A stretch of DNA of 64,000 bases from contig JAHDWP010000014.1 of NCBI GenBank assembly GCA_023382715.1, positions 1 to 64,000 of the forward strand. The letters run 5' to 3'. The position numbers were made by a program, and so were the translations under genes. This DNA comes from Anaerolineae bacterium. GTDB taxonomy: Bacteria; Chloroflexota; Anaerolineae; Aggregatilineales; Aggregatilineaceae. Under the pieces are notes generated by a model, which saw only the letters and a list, made by a program, of their open reading frames with translations, did not search any database and was not told where the DNA came from. Shown here piece by piece: positions 49,601-58,745 of the stretch (position 1 is its first letter; each line of letters starts with the position of its first letter).

Positions 49601-50781
49601 TACCGTGCCGATCTCCCGCGTTTCTCGGCCAGCAGCGCCCGGTACAGCGCGCCCAGGTCGGCGGCCAGCCGCTCGATGCCATACGCCTCGGCGATAGCGC
49701 GGCGCGCTTCCTGGCGATCGGTGGTGGGCGCGCGGAGCGCGGCGATCATGGCCCCGGCCAGCGCCTCCGCGTCGCCGGGCGGGACGAGCGCGCCATAGCG
49801 CCCACCTTCGAGCAGGTTGGGCACGCCGCCGACTGCCGTCGAGACGACAGGCACACCCGCCGCCAGCGCCTCGATGATCGAGACCGGCGTGCCCTCGTTG
49901 CCCGACGAGATCACCAGCAGGTCGAGGTCACTGTAGACTGGGCGCAGATCGCGCAGGAAGCCGGTGAAGGTCACCGCACCGGCCAGGCCGGGCGCGCTCG
50001 CCTGCGCTTCAAGTGCGGCGCGCAGCTCTCCGTCGCCGACGATGGCGAAACGCACATCCGGCACCTGCGCGCGCACCCGGCGGGCTGTTTCCAGGAAAAG
50101 CGCGTGATTCTTGATCGGCACCAGCCGCCCGACGATGCCCACCAGCGGGGCGTCCGGTGGGATGTCCCACTCGGCGCGAAAGTCTCCGCTGTGGCGTGGC
50201 GCGCTGCTGTACGGCTCCAGGTCGAGGCCGAGCGGGACGACGGCGAACTTTTCGGCGGGGGCGATGTGGTAGGTCTGCGCCAGCTCGTCGCGCAGGGCGG
50301 GGCTAATCGTGATCAGGCGGTCGGTCAGGCGGGCGGTCAGCCGCTCCAGCCAGCGGAAAAGCGCCGTCTTGCGCGGGCCGAAGTAGCCGCGCAGGACGTG
50401 CCCATGAAAGGTGTGCACGCGCACCGGCACGCGCGCCAGCCACGCCGCCCAGCGCCCGACGAAGCCGGCTTTGGCCGTGTGCGTATGGACGACATCCGGG
50501 CGCAGCCGGCGCATCAGCCGCCACAGCCGGAGCAGCGTCACCACGTCGCGCAGCGGCGACAGCTCGCGGCCAAGCTCGGCCACGACCAGCGGGGTGACGC
50601 CGTGCGCCTCGGCCAGGTAAGCCATGTCGCCCTCGTGCGGGCCGATCTGCCCGCAGACGAGCGTGCTCTCGAACTCCGGCGGGCACAGGCGCGCCGCCAG
50701 CAGCGTGACGTGGATGGCCGGGCCGCCCACATTCAGCCGGGCGATGATGCGCATGATGCGGATGGGGCGCTGAGCGTTCAT
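49600..50781 (-). CDS. GT4-family glycosyltransferase
   Basis: The 393-residue protein has the GT-B plan: RIIARLNVGGPAIHV at the acceptor-side N-terminus, VVHTHTAKAG, and VGIVGRLVPIKNH beginning the donor domain, with SSGNEGTPVSIIEALAAGVPVV as the EX7E motif that binds the nucleotide-sugar. Such enzymes add sugars to the growing lipid-linked unit in the cytoplasm. The start at 50781 overlaps the asnB stop by four bases (ATGA), so translation is coupled. The sugar donor cannot be read from sequence. Confidence 0.9.
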   Translation of the reverse strand: MNAQRPIRIMRIIARLNVGGPAIHVTLLAARLCPPEFESTLVCGQIGPHEGDMAYLAEAHGVTPLVVAELGRELSPLRDVVTLLRLWRLMRRLRPDVVHTHTAKAGFVGRWAAWLARVPVRVHTFHGHVLRGYFGPRKTALFRWLERLTARLTDRLITISPALRDELAQTYHIAPAEKFAVVPLGLDLEPYSSAPRHSGDFRAEWDIPPDAPLVGIVGRLVPIKNHALFLETARRVRAQVPDVRFAIVGDGELRAALEAQASAPGLAGAVTFTGFLRDLRPVYSDLDLLVISSGNEGTPVSIIEALAAGVPVVSTAVGGVPNLLEGGRYGALVPPGDAEALAGAMIAALRAPTTDRQEARRAIAEAYGIERLAADLGALYRALLAEKRGRSAR

Positions 50782-52673
50782 GGTGCGCGCGGCTCCGGCG
50801 GGTCTATGAACAGGCGGTGCCACCATTCGAAGGTGAGCAGCGTCCACAGGCGCGCCCCGTGATTGCGCCGCCCGCTTTCGTGCTCGCTGAGCAGGGCGCG
50901 CACGGCGGATTCGCGAAAGTAGCCGCGCGCGAGGGCCTGCGGATCGAGCAGGATGTCGCGGGCGTACTGGCGCAGGTCTTCGCGGAGCCAGCGACCGACT
51001 GGCACGCCGAAACCGTGTTTGGGGCGGCTGATGATCTCCGGCGGCAGTAGCCCGGCGGCGAGCTGTTTGAGGATCGCTTTGGTCACGCTGCCGCGCAGCT
51101 TGAGGTTGGAAGGGACGCCCGCCGCCAGCGCCAGCAATTCCTGATCCAGGAACGGCGAGCGCGCTTCTAAGGAGGCGGCCATGCTGGAGCGGTCGGCCTT
51201 GACCAGCAGATCGTCGGGCAGGTAGGTGCGCAGGTTCACGTCGAGCAGTTGGGCGGTGAGGTCGCGCGGGTCGTCCGGGCGGAAGTGTGCGGCGAAGTGC
51301 GCCGTTGGGCTGGTGGCGGGCGGATCCATGAGCAGCGCGGCGATCTGCGCGTCATCGAAGGCGCGCACCCAGTCGAAGTAGGCGGCGCGCGGCTCCTGCT
51401 CCGCCCCCTGCACGAAGCGCCGCGCGCGCTGGGCGAAGCCCCGGTAAGAGGTTGCTTCGGGCAGGGCGCGCATGGCGCGGCCAACTGCCGCCCGCGCAGC
51501 AGCGGGCAGCCGCCGGTAGCGCGCCGCCAGATTCGCCGCGTGGAAGCGCTCGTAGCCGGCGAACAGCTCGTCGCCGCCGTCACCGGTCAGGGCGACGGTG
51601 ACGTGGGCGCGGGTGTGCTGGCTGACCAGGCAGGTGGGGATGGCCGACGAATCGGCGAAAGGCTGATCGTGGTGCCAGACCAGGAACGGCAGCAGGTGGA
51701 TGGCGTCCGGCTCGACGATGAACTCATGGTGATCGGTGCCCAGCAATTCGGCGACACGGCGGGCGTGCGCCGTCTCGTCGAAGGATGGCTCTCCGGCGAA
51801 GCCGATGGCGAAGGTCTTGACCCGCCCGGTCATGTGGCGGGCCATCAGCGCGACGATCAGGCTGCTGTCCAGGCCGCCGCTGAGGAACGCGCCCAGCGGC
51901 ACATCGCTGAGCAGGCGCAGGCGCACCGCGTCATCGAGCGTTGTCCGCAGCGCCTCCAGGTAGTCCTCCGCGCGGGCGTGCGGATCGGCGGGGGCTGCCT
52001 GCGGCGGCGTCCAATAAGCGCGCGTGCTGATCCGCCCGCCCTGGCAGACGAGCAGATGGCCGGGCGGCAGGGCGACGATCCCCTCGAAGAAGGTCTGCGG
52101 CGCGGGCACGTAGCCATAGGCCAGCAGCAGGGCGGTCAGGTCGCGGGCCGGGCGGCGCGGCACAGCGGGATGGCGCAGCAGCGCCTTGATCTCCGAGGCG
52201 AAGACCAGCCGCGCGCCGTCCTGATAGTAGAACAGCGGCTTTTTGCCCAGCCGGTCGCGGGCCAGCACAAGCTGCTGGCGCGGCGCGTCCCACAAAGCCA
52301 GGGCGAACATGCCGCGCAGGTGCTCTGCGAAGTCCAGCCCGTGCTGCTGGTAGAGGGCGATGACCGCTTCGACGTCCGAGTGGGTGCGCAGGCTGACCCC
52401 TGCCGCTTCGAGCGTCCGGCGCAGGTCAGGGTAGTTATAGATTTCGCCGTTGTAGGCCAGGGTGATCGCGCCGTCAGCGCTGCGCATGGGCAGCGCGGCC
52501 TCCGGCGAAAGATCGAGCACGGCCAGCCGCCGGTTGGCCAGCCCACATGGGTCGCTGATGATCTCTGCGCCCTGGTCCGGGCCGCGATGCACCAGCGTCG
52601 CGTTCATGGCGGCCAGGGCAGCGCGCGGGATGGGCGCGCCGTCCAGGGCCAGAATACCGCACAGACCGCACAT
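50778..52673 (-). CDS. asnB: Glutamine-dependent asparagine synthase-like amidotransferase
   Basis: The 631-residue protein starts with MCGLCGI, whose Cys2 is the glutaminase nucleophile; NRRLAVLDLS, AYNGEIYN and SDVEAV are further class II glutaminase motifs. The synthetase half has LSGGLDSSLI (PP-loop) and TGDGGDELFAGY. It transfers amide nitrogen to a carboxylate. Within an exopolysaccharide operon such AsnB homologues often amidate a sugar acid rather than make asparagine; here that is inference. The start at 52673 shares a base with the stop of the preceding GT4 gene (TGATG). A long in-frame extension upstream overlaps that gene and is not real. Confidence 0.9.
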   Translation of the reverse strand: MCGLCGILALDGAPIPRAALAAMNATLVHRGPDQGAEIISDPCGLANRRLAVLDLSPEAALPMRSADGAITLAYNGEIYNYPDLRRTLEAAGVSLRTHSDVEAVIALYQQHGLDFAEHLRGMFALALWDAPRQQLVLARDRLGKKPLFYYQDGARLVFASEIKALLRHPAVPRRPARDLTALLLAYGYVPAPQTFFEGIVALPPGHLLVCQGGRISTRAYWTPPQAAPADPHARAEDYLEALRTTLDDAVRLRLLSDVPLGAFLSGGLDSSLIVALMARHMTGRVKTFAIGFAGEPSFDETAHARRVAELLGTDHHEFIVEPDAIHLLPFLVWHHDQPFADSSAIPTCLVSQHTRAHVTVALTGDGGDELFAGYERFHAANLAARYRRLPAAARAAVGRAMRALPEATSYRGFAQRARRFVQGAEQEPRAAYFDWVRAFDDAQIAALLMDPPATSPTAHFAAHFRPDDPRDLTAQLLDVNLRTYLPDDLLVKADRSSMAASLEARSPFLDQELLALAAGVPSNLKLRGSVTKAILKQLAAGLLPPEIISRPKHGFGVPVGRWLREDLRQYARDILLDPQALARGYFRESAVRALLSEHESGRRNHGARLWTLLTFEWWHRLFIDPPEPRAP

Positions 52674-53797
52674 CAGCGTCGCGCCTCCACGTCCCGGTAG
52701 ACGGCCAGCGTGCGCTCGACCATCGCCGCGACGGTGAACTCGGCTTCCAGGCGGGCGCGCCCGTTCGCGCCGTATGTCTGGCGCACCTGGGCGTCGGTCA
52801 GCGCGGCGCGCAGCGCCCTGGCAATGGCTTCCGCGTCGCGGGGGGGGACCAGCCAGCCCGTCTCGCCGTCCACAATGGTTTCCGGGATGGCGCTGACAGT
52901 CGTGCTGATCACAGGCAGGTGGTAGGCCATCGCTTCGAGAAAGACCAGCCCGAATCCTTCCCACAGCGACGGGGCCAGGAACACGTCCAGCGCGGCGAAG
53001 ACGGCGTGCGCGTCGTCGCGCCAGCCCAGGAAATGCACGCGCGTGTCCACGCCCAGCGTGTGCGCCTCCGCCTCCAGGGCCGGGCGCAGCGGCCCATCGC
53101 CGGCGATCACATAATGCGCCCCTGGAATTTCCCCGGCGACTGCGGCAAACCCGCGCAGCGCGTAGATCAGCCCCTTCTGCTCGATGAGGCGGCAGACCGA
53201 GCCGACCAGCAGCGCCTCAGCGGGCAGGCTGCGCGCAGTGCGCAGGGCAGCGCGCGCTTCGGGGAGTGGCGGGATGGTCGCCGGGTCCAGCCCGTAGCGG
53301 ACGGTGCGCAGGCGGTCGGCGGGCGCGCCCTCAACGCGCAGCGAGAACGCCCGAATCGCGTCGGAGATGGCGATGCCCGCGTCAATGCCGTGCCACAGCG
53401 CCCGGTTGAGCAGGCGCACCGGCAGCCGAGTGCGGAAGCGGTCGTCGTTGTGGCGAGAGCTGACCACGCCCGGCACGCGCGCCAGCCGCGCGGCGAGGAC
53501 GCCGTACAGGTCGGCGTGGATCAGGTGCGTGTGCACGATGTCCGGCTTTTCGCGGCGCAGAAGCCGCGTCAGCTTCCATAGAAGGGCGGGATCGAGGTCG
53601 CGGCGGATCGTCAGGCGCTCGGTGGGCACTCCGAGCGCCCCGGCGCGCGCCAGGTACTCGTCCAGCGGCACGCCCGGCTCAGCCAGCACCCACAGCCGGG
53701 CGTCCACGCCGCGCGCACGCAGGCCGGGCAGCAGGGCCAGCAGGTGTCCTTCGGAGCCGGCGGCTCCGCTCATCTTGGACAGGTGGATGACCCGCAT
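52673..53797 (-). CDS. GT4-family glycosyltransferase
   Basis: This 374-residue GT-B enzyme starts VIHLSKMSGAAGSEGHL, contains IVHTHLIHADLYG and RHNDD, and has the donor-site signature PSLWEGFGLVFLEAMAYHLPV (EX7E). VGSVCRLIEQKGL marks the beginning of the donor domain. It belongs to the exopolysaccharide assembly row. Its start lies 20 bases after the epimerase stop. Specificity unknown. Confidence 0.9.
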   Translation of the reverse strand: MRVIHLSKMSGAAGSEGHLLALLPGLRARGVDARLWVLAEPGVPLDEYLARAGALGVPTERLTIRRDLDPALLWKLTRLLRREKPDIVHTHLIHADLYGVLAARLARVPGVVSSRHNDDRFRTRLPVRLLNRALWHGIDAGIAISDAIRAFSLRVEGAPADRLRTVRYGLDPATIPPLPEARAALRTARSLPAEALLVGSVCRLIEQKGLIYALRGFAAVAGEIPGAHYVIAGDGPLRPALEAEAHTLGVDTRVHFLGWRDDAHAVFAALDVFLAPSLWEGFGLVFLEAMAYHLPVISTTVSAIPETIVDGETGWLVPPRDAEAIARALRAALTDAQVRQTYGANGRARLEAEFTVAAMVERTLAVYRDVEARR

Positions 53798-53817
53798 GGT
53801 GAGCCTCGCAGGATGCT

Positions 53818-54774
53818 CTAGGCCGGTATTTGCGCCCTGTACCAGGCCAGCGTGCGGGCCAGGCCCTCCTCAAAGGACACGACCGGTTCGTAGGCGAGCA
53901 AGCGCTGCGCCTTGTCAATTGCCGCCCGCGAATGGCGCACGTCGCCGGGGCGCGGCGCGACAAAGCTCGGCACGATCGATTCGCCGAGCAGGCTGTTGAG
54001 CAGATCGATCATCTCCAACAGGCTGATGCGGCTGCTGCAGGCGATGTTGAACACGTCCCCGGCCACGCCCGGAGTCCGGCAGGCGAGCAACGTCCCGTGC
54101 ACCACGTTTTCGATGTACGTGAAATCGCGCGTCTGCAGGCCATCGCCTTCCACCTGGGGCGGTTCGCCGCGCAGCATGGCCGTGACGAATTTGGGGATGA
54201 CGGCGGCATACGTCGAGAGCGGGTCCTGGCGCGGGCCGAAGACGTTGAAGTAGCGCACGGTGACCGTCTCCAGGCCGAAGACAGTGGTGAACGTCTGGCA
54301 GTAATGCTCGCCAGCCAGCTTGGCGGCGGCGTAGGGCGAGAGCGGGTTGGGCAGCATATCTTCCGTCTTGAACTCGCTCTCCACGTCGCCATAGGCCGAC
54401 GACGACCCGGCGAAGACGACGCGCCGGACGCCCGCATCGCGCGCGGCCAGCAGCACGTTGAGCGTGCCGGTGACGTTATGCTCGTGGCAGGCCAGCGGAT
54501 CGTCCACCGAGCGCGGGACAGACGCCAGCGCCGCCAGGTGGAACACGTAATCCACGCCGCGCATGGCCTCGGCCAGCGCAGGCCGGTCGGTGATGCTGCA
54601 CTCGAACAGGTCAATGGCGTCTTGCGACTGAGCCAGGTTCTCGCGCTTGCCGGTTGAGAAGTTGTCCACTACGCGCACGCGCCGCCCCTCTCCGACCAGG
54701 GCTTGTACGAGATGCGATCCGATGAACCCGGCTCCGCCGGTGACGAGATAGGTCAGGTTGTCCGCTTGCGGCAT
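53818..54774 (-). CDS. NAD-dependent epimerase, UDP-hexose 4-epimerase type
   Basis: The 318-residue extended SDR has TGGAGFIGSHL at the N-terminus, DNFSTGKRENL, FHLAALASVPRSVDDP, the catalytic SSSAYG and YAAAKLAGE (YxxxK), and YFNVFGPRQDP. The last two and the overall length fit UDP-GlcNAc/Glc 4-epimerases of the WbpP/GalE-like group. It would provide a galacto-configured sugar for polymer assembly. It is the second gene after the WecA-like transferase. Confidence 0.85.
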   Translation of the reverse strand: MPQADNLTYLVTGGAGFIGSHLVQALVGEGRRVRVVDNFSTGKRENLAQSQDAIDLFECSITDRPALAEAMRGVDYVFHLAALASVPRSVDDPLACHEHNVTGTLNVLLAARDAGVRRVVFAGSSSAYGDVESEFKTEDMLPNPLSPYAAAKLAGEHYCQTFTTVFGLETVTVRYFNVFGPRQDPLSTYAAVIPKFVTAMLRGEPPQVEGDGLQTRDFTYIENVVHGTLLACRTPGVAGDVFNIACSSRISLLEMIDLLNSLLGESIVPSFVAPRPGDVRHSRAAIDKAQRLLAYEPVVSFEEGLARTLAWYRAQIPA

Positions 54775-54802
54775 GAGCTTCTCCGAGAAGTACGCGCAAA
54801 CG

Positions 54803-55825
54803 CTATGGGTGGCGCTTGCGGTGAATGTAGGTGATTTCCAGGAAGACGAAGGCGGCCAGGGCGAGCGCGCCCAGCACCAGGCCGATGCGCGTGCCTTCGG
54901 GGACGGTCGCGGTGGACAGGGCCACTCCCACCAGGCCCAGCAGCGCGCCGATGCCGTACAGCGCCAGCACCGCCACGCGCGGACTCAGCCCCAGGCTCAC
55001 CAGCCGGTGTGAGGTGTGATCCTTGCCGCCCTGCATGGGCGAGCGCCCCTCGCGCAGCCGCGTGAAGACGACCAGCGTCGTGTCGAAAATGGGGACGCCC
55101 AGCACGACGACCGGCACCATCCAGGTGATCACCTGGCGCTCGGCGGGCACGCGGAAGTTGAGCTTGATCGCCAGCACCGAGAGCAGGAAGCCGAGCACCA
55201 TGCTGCCCATGTCGCCCATGAATGTGGAGGCGGGGCTGAAATTGTAGAGCAGGAAGCCGATCGAGGCCCCGGTCAGGGCCGCGGCCAGGCTGCTGACCAG
55301 ACTCAGCTCTTCGCGCACCGCCATTGCGAAGAAGAACAGCGCGGCCACCGCGGTGATCCCCGCCGCCAGGCCGTCCATGTTGTCCTGAAAGTTCATGGCG
55401 TTGGTGATACCGACGATCCAGAACAGGGTGAGCGCGACGTTGAGCACGCCGCTGTCGAAGATGCGCACATGGATGCCAGCCGCGATCAGCACCGCGCCCG
55501 CGATCGCCTGCCCGGCCATCTTCACCCAGGGCTTCATCCCGCGGCGATCATCCACGAAGCCGACCAGCATCAGCCAGGTGGCCCCTGCCAGAATTGCCCC
55601 GAACTCGACCAGGTAGAACGGCGGGCTGAAGAAAATGAGGGCCAGCACCAGCGCGCCGTAGATGGCCAGCCCGCCGAGCAGCGGCGTTGGCCTCTGGTGA
55701 ACTTTGCGGGCGCTGGGCTGATCCAGCACGCCGAAATGAAAGGCCAGCCGCCGCGTGATCGGCGTGAACCCGACCGCCGCCGCAAAGCCGGCCACCATCA
55801 CCGGGAAGAACTCTGTCATGTCCAT
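54803..55825 (-). CDS. Polyprenyl-phosphate sugar-1-phosphate transferase (WecA/MraY family)
   Basis: The 340-residue protein has ten or eleven helices and the family motifs: DQPSARKVHQRPTPLLGG, LVGFVDDRRG, NAMNFQDNMDGLAAG, FSPASTFMGDMGS and GGKDHTSHRL. The family motif NxxNxxDGxDGLA is changed to QDNMDGLA, which is unusual but keeps the Asp positions. It starts lipid-linked sugar assembly by loading a GlcNAc-1-phosphate-like group on undecaprenyl phosphate. First gene of the operon; promoter at 55896-55924. ATG at 55819 is an alternative start. Confidence 0.88.
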   Translation of the reverse strand: MDMTEFFPVMVAGFAAAVGFTPITRRLAFHFGVLDQPSARKVHQRPTPLLGGLAIYGALVLALIFFSPPFYLVEFGAILAGATWLMLVGFVDDRRGMKPWVKMAGQAIAGAVLIAAGIHVRIFDSGVLNVALTLFWIVGITNAMNFQDNMDGLAAGITAVAALFFFAMAVREELSLVSSLAAALTGASIGFLLYNFSPASTFMGDMGSMVLGFLLSVLAIKLNFRVPAERQVITWMVPVVVLGVPIFDTTLVVFTRLREGRSPMQGGKDHTSHRLVSLGLSPRVAVLALYGIGALLGLVGVALSTATVPEGTRIGLVLGALALAAFVFLEITYIHRKRHP

Positions 55826-55895
55826 GACCAGTCAGGCGCTGTCCTTCAGCGCGGCTGCCCAGGGCAGCAGGATGGCCCTGGCGAAACCGGGCGGG

Positions 55896-55924
55896 AGTAT
55901 ACCTTAGCGGATCGCGCGGCACAA
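55896..55924 (-). promoter_or_regulatory. Promoter of the exopolysaccharide operon
   Basis: Minus-strand TTGTGC (55924-55919), a 17-base spacer and TATACT (55901-55896). Confidence 0.72.
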
Positions 55925-55989
55925 AACAGCGCCAGGTTGTCCCGGCGCTAACTCAGGCATCAAGACCGATTATAGTCCTCCTGGGCGCG

Positions 55990-56631
55990 CTAGAACAGGC
56001 TGAGCTGGCGGGGCGGTGGCTCGTCGCTGGCCGGGCCGCTCGTATCGGCCAGTTCTTCGAGCAGGCTGAGCATCTTGCGGAAGTCGGTCTCCATGGCCGG
56101 GCGCAGGTTCGGGTTGCGCAGCACGGCAGCGGGGTGGAAAAGCGGGTAGTAGACGCGCCCATCGGCATGATGGGGCTGGCCGTGAATCTTGGAGATGCGC
56201 GCGTTGGCCGGGAAAAACAGCGCCATGCTGAAGCGCCCCAGCGTGGCGATGATCTTGGGGCGGATGATGGCGATCTGCCGGTTGAGGTAGGTCTTCACGC
56301 ACGTGTCAATCTCGACGGGCAGCGGCTCGCGGTTGCCAGGCGGGCGGCACTTGACCACGTTGCTGATGAAGACGTCATTGCGCGTCAGCCCGATCAGGGT
56401 CAGCAGCTCGCCCAGGTACTTGCCCGATGCGCCCACAAAGGGCAGGCCCTGCTGGTCTTCGTGATAGCCGGGCGCTTCGCCGATGAACATGATGGTGGCA
56501 TCCGGGCGGCCCGCTCCGGGCACCGCCCGCGTGCGCGCGCTGTGCAGGGCGCAGGCCTGGCACACCCTGATCTCCTGGGCGATCTCTTCCAGGGCGATGC
56601 GGCGCTCTTCCACGCTCTTCCCGTCAGTCAC
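55990..56631 (-). CDS. Uracil-DNA glycosylase, family 4 type (iron-sulfur)
   Basis: The 213-residue protein removes uracil from DNA. CQACALHSAR holds the first Cys pair of the 4Fe-4S cluster; NVVKCRPPGNREP and IDTC give the other two. FIGEAPGYHEDQQGLPFVGASG is the active-site motif of the family, and FHPAAVLRNP the second. The start is GTG at 56631, with GGAG seven bases upstream. It is last in the tsaE-tsaB-rimI operon, 24 bases after rimI. Confidence 0.9.
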   Translation of the reverse strand: MTDGKSVEERRIALEEIAQEIRVCQACALHSARTRAVPGAGRPDATIMFIGEAPGYHEDQQGLPFVGASGKYLGELLTLIGLTRNDVFISNVVKCRPPGNREPLPVEIDTCVKTYLNRQIAIIRPKIIATLGRFSMALFFPANARISKIHGQPHHADGRVYYPLFHPAAVLRNPNLRPAMETDFRKMLSLLEELADTSGPASDEPPPRQLSLF

Positions 56632-56655
56632 TGCCCATCTCCTCCTGGTCTCCCG

Positions 56656-57252
56656 TCAGCGGGTGAAACGGTCGTCAAAGCGAACGCGGCCCGATAGCGC
56701 ATTCAGCCGCTCTTCGATGCGCCGGGAATAGGCGCTGTCCAGCGGACGCGCTTCCATCAGCAGGGCGTCTTCGCCATCGTCGCGGTAGTACTGTTTGCGC
56801 CGGCCAATCACCGCGTACTCGTACTTGCGATAGAGCGCCTGCGCGGTCAGGTTGCTCTCGCGCACTTCCAGCACGGAATACTCACCGCCCAGGCGGATCG
56901 CGAGCTTCAACATGCTTGCCAGCAGCAGCTCGCCCAGACCCTGGCCCCGGTGATCGGGATGCACGGCGATGGTGCTGATGTGCGCCTCGCCGGCGATCAG
57001 CCAGCAGCCGCCATAGCCGACCACCTCGCCCGGCTGCGGGCGTTGCGCAAGCGGCCACAGCCTTTGGCGCAGCCCGATCCCGTTGGCGCCGCCGCCCATC
57101 TCCAGCACCACCAGGTGCGACGTGTCGTGGTTGGTGACCTCGAAGCGGTAAGCGTTCGCCGACCAGGGCGTTGAGAACGACTCGCGGTCAATGCTCACCA
57201 CCTGGATGATGTCGTCCAGGGTCATCCGGCGCACGAGCACACGCGGGGTCAT
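56656..57252 (-). CDS. rimI: Ribosomal-protein-alanine N-acetyltransferase type GNAT
   Basis: The 198-residue GNAT protein begins with VRRMTLDDIIQVVSIDRESF and has the acetyl-CoA loop VHPDHRGQGLGELLL and the late VRESNLTAQALYRKYEYAVIGRRKQYY, both RimI-typical. It acetylates the N-terminal Ala of S18 in known cases. It is longer than usual by about 40 residues, partly in an insert (GGGANGIGLRQRLWPLAQRP) and a C-terminal tail. It overlaps tsaB by four bases, the common tsaB-rimI layout. Confidence 0.88.
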   Translation of the reverse strand: MTPRVLVRRMTLDDIIQVVSIDRESFSTPWSANAYRFEVTNHDTSHLVVLEMGGGANGIGLRQRLWPLAQRPQPGEVVGYGGCWLIAGEAHISTIAVHPDHRGQGLGELLLASMLKLAIRLGGEYSVLEVRESNLTAQALYRKYEYAVIGRRKQYYRDDGEDALLMEARPLDSAYSRRIEERLNALSGRVRFDDRFTR

Positions 57253-57917
57253 GGCTGGGCCGCTCCTGGCTGGTGCAGGTAGATCGGCGTCACGCTGCGC
57301 GGATCGGCGCTCTGCCCGGCGGCCAGGCGACTCAGGGCCATCTCCGCCAGGAAGCCCGCCCGCCGCAGGGTGACCGCCGCTGGCAGGACGCGCACTGGCT
57401 GGCGACAGGCGGCCAGCATCTCGCGCCCGCCGTCGTCAATCTCTCCGGCGAGGAGCGCCGCCCCGTCGAGCGCGGTGAGCAGCCTGTCCCAGGTGACGAT
57501 GGCGGACGGTGCCACCGGCTCCCAGCGATCGTCAGCGGCGCGAAACATCTGCGCGCAGAGCCTGCCGCGCCCGGCCTGCAGGATGGCCACGAGCGGCTCT
57601 GGCGCAACGGGCACCGCCGCCGCGACGATCTCCAGCGTGGGCACGGCGACGAGCGGGCAGCCAGTCGCCAGGGCCAGTCCCTTGGCCACGCCCATGCCGA
57701 TGCGCAGGCCGGTGAACGAGCCAGGCCCTTGCGAGATGGCGATCGCGCTCAGGTTAGAGGGCGTAGTCCGGGTCTGAGCGAAGGCGGCGCGGATGGCCGG
57801 GGCAAGCTCCACCGTGTGGTTGTTCGCCGTCAGCCAGGTGTGTTCCAGCAAAAGGCGCTGGCCGTCGTGGAGCGCCAGGCTGATGAAGCGAGTCGCCGTG
57901 TCAATCGCCAGAATCAC
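57249..57917 (-). CDS. tsaB: tRNA threonylcarbamoyladenosine complex protein TsaB
   Basis: This 222-residue ASKHA-fold protein starts VILAIDTATRFISLAL and contains HTVELAP and GPGSFTGLRIGMGVAKGLA, the standard TsaB motifs. It acts with TsaD and TsaE to form the t6A37 base of ANN-decoding tRNAs. The start is GTG at 57917, with GGGGGG five bases upstream; GTG at 57923 is possible. It lies 14 bases after tsaE. Confidence 0.9.
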   Translation of the reverse strand: MILAIDTATRFISLALHDGQRLLLEHTWLTANNHTVELAPAIRAAFAQTRTTPSNLSAIAISQGPGSFTGLRIGMGVAKGLALATGCPLVAVPTLEIVAAAVPVAPEPLVAILQAGRGRLCAQMFRAADDRWEPVAPSAIVTWDRLLTALDGAALLAGEIDDGGREMLAACRQPVRVLPAAVTLRRAGFLAEMALSRLAAGQSADPRSVTPIYLHQPGAAQP

Positions 57918-57931
57918 TGCCACCCCCCGCG

Positions 57932-58435
57932 TCAGCCTGTCACACCCAGTTGTTCGCCCAGCGCGGCGAGCAGGGCCACGTAGCGCGCGCCGCTGGCCTG
58001 CAGAGCCAGGTGGCGTTGCTGCGCGCCCAGAAAGGCGAAGGCAATCCACAACCGCTCGGCGGGCAGGGCCGCCTGAATGCGCTCCGGCCATTCGATCACG
58101 GCGAACCCGTCATCGTGCCACAAATCTTCCAGGCCAATGCTCCAGGCGTCGCCCGCGCCGTCGAGCCGGTAGCAGTCCACGTGATAGAACACGGCGGGGT
58201 CTGCGTCGCGGCGATGTTCGTGCACGAGCGTGAACGTCGGGCTGGTGACTCGCTCGCGCGCGCCCCAGCCGCGCCCAATGCCCTGGGCGAAGGCCGTCTT
58301 GCCCGCGCCCAGGTCGCCAGAAAGGCAGACCACATCGCCGGGGCGCAGCAGCGCGCCCAGAAGCTGCCCCAATGCCTGGGTTTGCGCGAGGTCGTGGCTG
58401 GTATATTCGAGATGGTCGTTGCTGGAAGTTGGCAC
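57932..58435 (-). CDS. tsaE: tRNA threonylcarbamoyladenosine ATPase TsaE
   Basis: The 167-residue protein has Walker A LSGDLGAGKTAFAQGIG, VTSPTFTLVHEH, FYHVDCYRL and VIEWPERI, all typical of TsaE. It provides ATPase activity to the t6A complex. The start is GTG with AGGAG eight bases upstream. It is the first gene of the unit with a strong promoter. Confidence 0.93.
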   Translation of the reverse strand: MPTSSNDHLEYTSHDLAQTQALGQLLGALLRPGDVVCLSGDLGAGKTAFAQGIGRGWGARERVTSPTFTLVHEHRRDADPAVFYHVDCYRLDGAGDAWSIGLEDLWHDDGFAVIEWPERIQAALPAERLWIAFAFLGAQQRHLALQASGARYVALLAALGEQLGVTG

Positions 58436-58463
58436 GTCTGCGCTCCTGCGGGCTGACTCACTG

Positions 58464-58491
58464 ATTATACAGCGCGCGGGAGGGGTGACAA
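58464..58491 (-). promoter_or_regulatory. Promoter of tsaE-tsaB-rimI-udg
   Basis: Minus-strand TTGTCA (58491-58486), a 16-base spacer and perfect TATAAT (58469-58464). Confidence 0.8.
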
Positions 58492-58745
58492 TCGGAAATC
58501 CGCTGCCGAAGGTCGGGCGGAGGGGAGACGCAAAGAAGTCCGCTCCCGGTCGAATTGCTGAACCTCAAAAGTCAGGTGGGCTGGCCGTCGCAGACGGTGA
58601 GTGTGCCCTCTACACAGGGTGTTGGTTCCAGACCGATCGGGATCGGACCTCTCTATTCACAGCATACACCCAATTGCACAAAGGAGCAAGAGAAGTGAAG
58701 CAATTCAACGCCTCGCCCCTGAAGAAGACTTCCGCGCTTCGCTGC
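58492..58745. other. Gene-free stretch between rlmB and the tsaE promoter
   Basis: No gene is supported. CCGATCGGGATCGG (58633-58646) is a short palindrome. AAAGGAGCAAGAGAAGTG near 58680 looks like a start site, but the frame runs antisense into rlmB and has no stop nearby. Confidence 0.5.

Noticed and set aside
50778-52964. Extended asnB start at 52964
   Set aside because: The extra 97 residues overlap the GT4 gene, and Cys2 after the MCGLCGI start is required for activity.
58695-58745. GTG start with AAAGGAG upstream
   Set aside because: The frame runs antisense through rlmB without a short stop; not a small gene on this evidence.
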